DNA of 64,000 nt from Strigamia acuminata (Eukaryota > Arthropoda > Chilopoda > Geophilomorpha > Linotaeniidae). How positions within the stretch are numbered: position 1 is the first letter of the stretch; each line of letters begins with the position of its first letter. The translations under genes and the position numbers were made by a program. The stretch spans positions 6,558,501 through 6,622,500 of the forward strand of contig OX442318.1 in NCBI GenBank assembly GCA_949358305.1, given 5' to 3'. A model generated the notes under the pieces. The model ran no database searches and had not been told where the DNA came from. It saw only the letters and a list, made by a program, of their open reading frames with translations. Positions 59,575-64,000 of this stretch are shown piece after piece.

Positions 59575-62400
59575 CTCTACTGTACTTAAAATGGTGTTAA
59601 AAAGTGTAACCGAGGATACAAAATGGTGCAAAATGACAAAATTATACATTTTGGCAAATGGTGTATACGACTTAAAAACGTGTAAAATTGGAGATTTACA
59701 CCTCTTTTCCTGTAGGATGTCCAAAGGATGTCCCTTATACATTCAATTCAATTATCCAATTACCCAGAATGAGCTATTCACACTACGATATCCACACACA
59801 AAGTAATATTAAATATAAAGAACATAAACGATACCTTATGCTTGTATTATTATACGCCAAAATAGACTTGTGGATCAGGTAGTGGCCTGTGAAATGGATG
59901 GACCTGGTTTTGAATCAAAGTGCATGTAAAGATTAATAATAAATTTCAAAAGATTTAAATCAACAAAAAACAATTTGCTACTGATTTGGAAAGAAAATTA
60001 CAATAGTTAAAAAACAATTTCCTTCGAAAAAGTTCTGAATTGTTCTAAAAAAAAAAAAGTGTACAGACATAATTGACTTTTCCAAGTTGATTATGTCTTT
60101 TTGATTCTGACTATTAGATGATTTTGAAAAGGTTTTACAGATGACAAATAAACCTGTGTTTTCCTTGCAGCAACACTTCAACCAAAAGGTCATGAGGGCG
60201 TGGGTCTTAGGTCCCACCTTCTGACCTCTTGGGACAAGTGGTTTGTTTTGTTTTTGCTTCCCCAAGAACTAGCTTGACTCAAACATAACACATTGGCAAT
60301 AAAAAACATCAATAAACACCAAAATCTGTGTGCAATTGCATGTTTTGCATTACCACACCTGCAAATGAATGACAAATATGTAAATTTCTCATTTATTTAT
60401 TGTGATCCGACATAAAAAAAATACTAAAATCTCTTGCCAAAAAGTTCCAAAAAACCTTACAACTAATTAAATTTATTCTCTTAAACGACTTTTATACACA
60501 CAATTCTCTCTTGCCTAACTTTTTATTCAAATTCTGCACCACTTGGTGGTGGATTTGATCGTTCAGCTTCTTCTGTTGCTGATATTGCAATGCCGTGTGA
60601 ATATTACTTTGTTTGATTCCAGGTGCATGGACCAAGAAAGCATTGTCGAGTATGTTCAAGTCGTAATCAAGCAAACAGAGCGCGTGCATCTAAAAAACAA
60701 AGGCAAAAAAGTCGTTTCTTTTGAATTTCTGTCATGGCCGCGATACACACCTGACTCATTTTGTCCTGTTTTCCCTCCCAAGTGAGTCTTTCGTCGTAAG
60801 ATGGTTCATTGTGAGTTCCTATGTAGACAGGTTCCCACCTGTGGTACGGGGGGTGTCGTTTCGCCACGTGAAATACTTTAATTCGATTCGGATTAGGAGT
60901 TTGTTTGAGCCAGTCTCCCAATCGCGGCGTGAATGAACATGGCGGACATACGTATTTGTGGAAAAAAATGGCGCGGCCCAACCGATACAGTTCGGCTAAT
61001 TCGGATTTGCAATTCGGCGGCCGACTTCCTCTCGGTACCTAAATAAAAATTAAAAGATTTATTTTTTTGTTTGAAAAAATAAACAAGAAAAATAAAACCA
61101 CAACAACAACAACAGTTTTAATCTCCGTCACGTGACCTACATTCTTATCGGATTTAAACAAGTAAACATGTCTTCCCTCTTGTTTATCCATTACCATGGT
61201 CAAATGATCACGTGATTAAGACGTCATTGTTTGTGCTTTTGTTATTGAAATATTACCTCGAAGATGGGGAGAACAAACACTTTGGGGTTCGGTCTGCGCA
61301 TAACGGTGTCGGAAAATCTCGACACCAAATCGAGAAACATGGGCACGATACCGCGAGACGGGTACAGCTCGATGTCGGCTGTCAATATGAAAAACGTCGT
61401 TGACGTTTCCCGGGCGACATTTCTCGCCACGTTGATGGGGTAGACGAGTTTTTTGACGTTTTTAAATGAATTTCTTGGTGTCTTTAAGACGGGGCTTGAG
61501 AATTTCTTACAATTGTTTATCGTTTTATTAGAAAAGGACGGAATTATAAGATCGATACTCGATAAATTCCCATCGACTCGAAACGGCGGCGTGAAATTGC
61601 TATCAAAAATTAAATGAAACGTCACGGAGTTGCGCACGCACGGATTGCCGCATGTGCGCAGGAAACTGATCACGTGTAGCGCGGCGGAAAAATCAAAACC
61701 CGATGCGTGCACCGCCACCGAAATCGGCCCATGCCACTTGCGGCAAATGACTTCAACGTGTGGTAAAAGGTGGTACGTGGCGTGCGTGCAGAAGGTTATC
61801 GATTGATTGCCGTAATAGCGTTTTTTCGCTAAAATGTAGTTGTATAATACCGTATACGAGCCACGTGTACCGATGTATCGTTGCGATGTACACGTTTCGT
61901 TCGCCCGCTCGCGAATCTTTCCATTTTCGATGCAGCGCCGTGGGAAATACTCGTCCACCTTTTCAATATCTCCGATTTTATCCACATTTTCATACGATTC
62001 GATACGGTTATTCTCGACCAAAATATCGATGCTGATGTCACGTCTGATGGTGAAAAGTAAAATGACGAATGTTAGTGAGAATAAAAGGGTTAGGAGAATT
62101 TTCACTCGAATTTTTAGATGACCGCAGCAAAATAAAGTCGACCGGTTCCATTTCGGTCTAAACGACACCGACGAGTTTACACGCACAATTCGATACACCG
62201 ATATCGATTTTCTTCGGAAACCTTATTAAAACATGCGATGGAAAGGAGAAATAATCGATTATTGCGTGTCTAAATGCAGGCTGGTTGCATCTATAAATTA
62301 CCCGGTTTCTTCATTTTTGATGTGTATCCTCATGTCATAACAAACCGTTATACGCCGCACGGTGCTGCCATGTAATAAGAAGCTGCGTTGCTTAGCAACA
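59575..62400. repeat. Segmental duplication, right copy
   Basis: Homologous to 50387-53340. 59570-60480 has no gene: an open frame of 71 codons at 59591 is not shared by the left copy. Confidence 0.85.
60492..62314 (-). CDS. Beta-1,4-glucuronyltransferase 1-like glycosyltransferase, copy 2
   Basis: Paralogue of 51484-53238 with the same four exons: 62314-62302, 62221-61257, 61038-60751, 60689-60492 (TAA), 487 aa. The 13-nt start exon ATGAAGAAACCGG is again needed by phase. The cytoplasmic tail is longer (KSISVYRIVRVNSSVSFRPK). Membrane segment ILLTLLFSLTFVILLFT, DIELYPS, then VFHVAKRHPPYHRWEPVYIG, GTHNEPSYDERLTWEGK and LDNAFLVHAPGIK. An insertion of about 13 residues (near LSSIDLIIPSF) and one near DKIGDIEKVDEYFP distinguish it from copy 1. 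Both copies look functional. The P450 gene lies just upstream on the same strand. Confidence 0.9.
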
Positions 62401-62816
62401 CGATATGAAGGCTCGTTGTGGAGTGTATATGTATTCGACTTCATTAATGTTTCTAGCGAGAACGAATCTATATTAATTGGGTGTACACTTGCGGCGAATC
62501 GGACGAATCGAAAATGAAGTCTCTCCGTGCCCAACCGACATCATTCCTTGCGTGAAATCGATACTAACTTCGCGTCTTTCAGTGTTTCATTCTGTCTGCA
62601 ATCGACAAGTTATGTGCTTTTTAATACTACACACAAGCACATTTCTGACGTCATCGGATCTTGCTCCTAAATGCTCAAAACGTCATATTTTATCAATTTT
62701 AGTTCAATAAAGGCACAATTGTTTAATAATAAGATTATTTATTAAAAATTAATTAAATAACGGGTCTAAAAATGTACAAAATTCAAAAAAATACTAAAAT
62801 AAAATAACAATAGAAT
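62401..62816. other. Intergenic between P450 and glucuronyltransferase
   Basis: Probably holds the promoter of the glucuronyltransferase and the 3' flank of the P450. I see no gene. A plus-strand aataaa lies at about 62705. Confidence 0.5.
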
Positions 62817-64000
62817 CTAAAACACTAAATCAGGTGACTGCCGACTAGAAATGCATATTTTATGAGGCGGTGGGCTGAGTGTTGTCGTTGCTATGGGCGC
62901 CATGTTTTCATAATGGCATCCGCTTGGTAACGATACGTCAAACTGGTGAAGAATACTCGCACCGATGCTAAATAATTCCATTCGTGCTAAAACTAAACCT
63001 AGACACTGCCTTCGACCTGCAAATAAATATATAAATAAGAAAAATTAGAAAAATTGAAAAATCAAGATGGCGGATGGGAAATTTTTGAAATTTTTGAAAT
63101 TTTACTAGAAAATAAATGAAAATTACCGATTCCAAATGGAATGAAATGTGGATGTCGTACAAGCGTTGTTCCATCTTCGGATAAAAATCGTGTCGGGTCG
63201 AAATCGTTGGGATTTTTCCAGACTTTTTCGTTTTTGTGCACCGAGTATAGGAGAGGAATGACGAACGAATCGCTTGGGATGAAAAAACCGTTTAATGTCG
63301 TGTCTCTAAAATTTTTTAAAAGAAAAAAAAACAAGAAATTAATTTTCCGATTCAAATTTAAAATTAAATTTTAATTATTTTTTACTTTGTCGTTGCATGT
63401 GGAGGCGCAATCGCGAGAACATTTGAAATTCTCTGTGTCTCGCAAATGGCGGCCTCCAAGTACGGGAGCGAGCCCATGTCATCTATATTTGGTAACCGGT
63501 TCCTACCGATGACGTTATCGAGTTCGTTTTGGATTTTCAGTTTCACGTGTTCGTTCGCCGCTACGTGTAATATGAACCACTGTAGAGTCGATCTGGTCGT
63601 TTCCATACCGGAAGTCAACAAATCGGCTAAAATTTGGTGCAATTGGCTCTCTAAAATAAAAATAAAACAAAAACATCGGTTACAATTCAAATTTCTACGT
63701 AGCGCCGCGCCATTTTCCCTAGCGGCGACCAACGGCAACTAAGAGCCCTAGTGGCGGAATTTGAACTTACCGTTGAATTTCTTCTTGTCGTCGACGGTTT
63801 TGTTTTCGTTTATTTGTTGCAAATACACATCGATGAAGTCCCGGACTTCGGTTTCGGGTTGTTGCGACTTTTTGTGATTTTCCACCGTCTCGCGTAGAAA
63901 TAAAAACATCTCGTCTCTGTTCTTCACGAGGGTTTCGTGCGCCTTTTGGACACCAGGGATGTAGCGCAGTGCGGGAATAAAATTGACCGATGCGATGACG
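62817..64000 (-). CDS. Cytochrome P450, CYP2 clan (CYP18A1/CYP306A1-like), 5' part missing
   Basis: Haem monooxygenase of the endoplasmic reticulum. Exons on the minus strand: 64000-63781 (continues beyond the window), 63650-63386, 63305-63127, 63016-62817 (TAG), phases consistent. Motifs in order: I-helix TSGMETTRSTLQW, the region of the K helix's ExxR seen as ETQR, HATTKDTTLNGFFIP, NPNDFDPTRFLSEDG (PERF-like), and the haem loop FGIGRRQCLG split by the last intron. The GMETT, GRNRLP and VIPLLYSVH stretches suggest CYP18A1 (ecdysteroid 26-hydroxylase) or a close CYP2-clan member such as CYP306A1, CYP15 or CYP305; I cannot decide. Upstream exons are off the window. Confidence 0.88.

Noticed and set aside
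59591-59806. 71-codon ORF containing KWCKMTKLYILANGVYDL
   Set aside because: Not shared by the homologous left segmental copy at about 50400, which carries stops and a deletion. No splice or signal support.
62298-62534. 78-codon minus-strand ORF ending MRIHIKNEETG
   Set aside because: It overlaps the glucuronyltransferase start exon in another frame. The ATGAAGAAACCGG reading explains the conservation better.

Overview
The window is insect genomic DNA: AT-rich, with spliced genes carrying short GT-AG introns, a maleless/DHX9 helicase, insect-type gustatory receptors and a CYP2-clan P450. I cannot assign an order. Genes were rebuilt by hand by joining exons so that splice phases agree.

Layout. 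(1) 74-4860, plus strand: the 3' two thirds of the RNA helicase maleless (DHX9). (2) About 5-17.3 kb, minus strand: a tandem array of gustatory receptor (Gr) copies. Three look intact (A, C, D) and two are broken (B, E). Block duplications built the array, and one of them carried along the last exon of maleless. (3) About 13.7-17.6 kb: weak small-gene candidates and a 26-bp satellite. (4) About 17.8-49.8 kb: a cluster of rapidly changing secreted repeat proteins. Two are Glu/Lys/Gly-rich (24449-26554 and 18098-20359), four are Ser/Thr-rich or 12-residue-repeat genes, and one is a broken member. They share a signal peptide, an acceptor placed directly before the ATG and a hydrophobic core around a Leu-Pro or Ile-Pro step. 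Most also have a recognisable non-coding first exon. They sit among foldback elements, MITEs, a LINE fragment and an apparently exact 5,621-bp tandem duplication. (5) About 50.4-62.4 kb: two full beta-1,4-glucuronyltransferase-1-like genes (minus strand) in a segmental duplication. Between them are a five-exon lipocalin (plus strand) and a three-deep nest of transposons. (6) 62817-64000: the 3' exons of a CYP2-clan P450, minus strand, running off the window.

How the parts relate. Maleless, the glucuronyltransferases and the P450 are conserved housekeeping or developmental genes. The Gr array and the secreted-protein cluster are accessory regions growing by duplication. Many of the repeats can be read as insertions because a duplicated copy still holds the empty site, which gives clean target-site duplications.

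The most promising undescribed system is the secreted repeat-protein family at 17.8-49.8 kb. Its function cannot be read from sequence.
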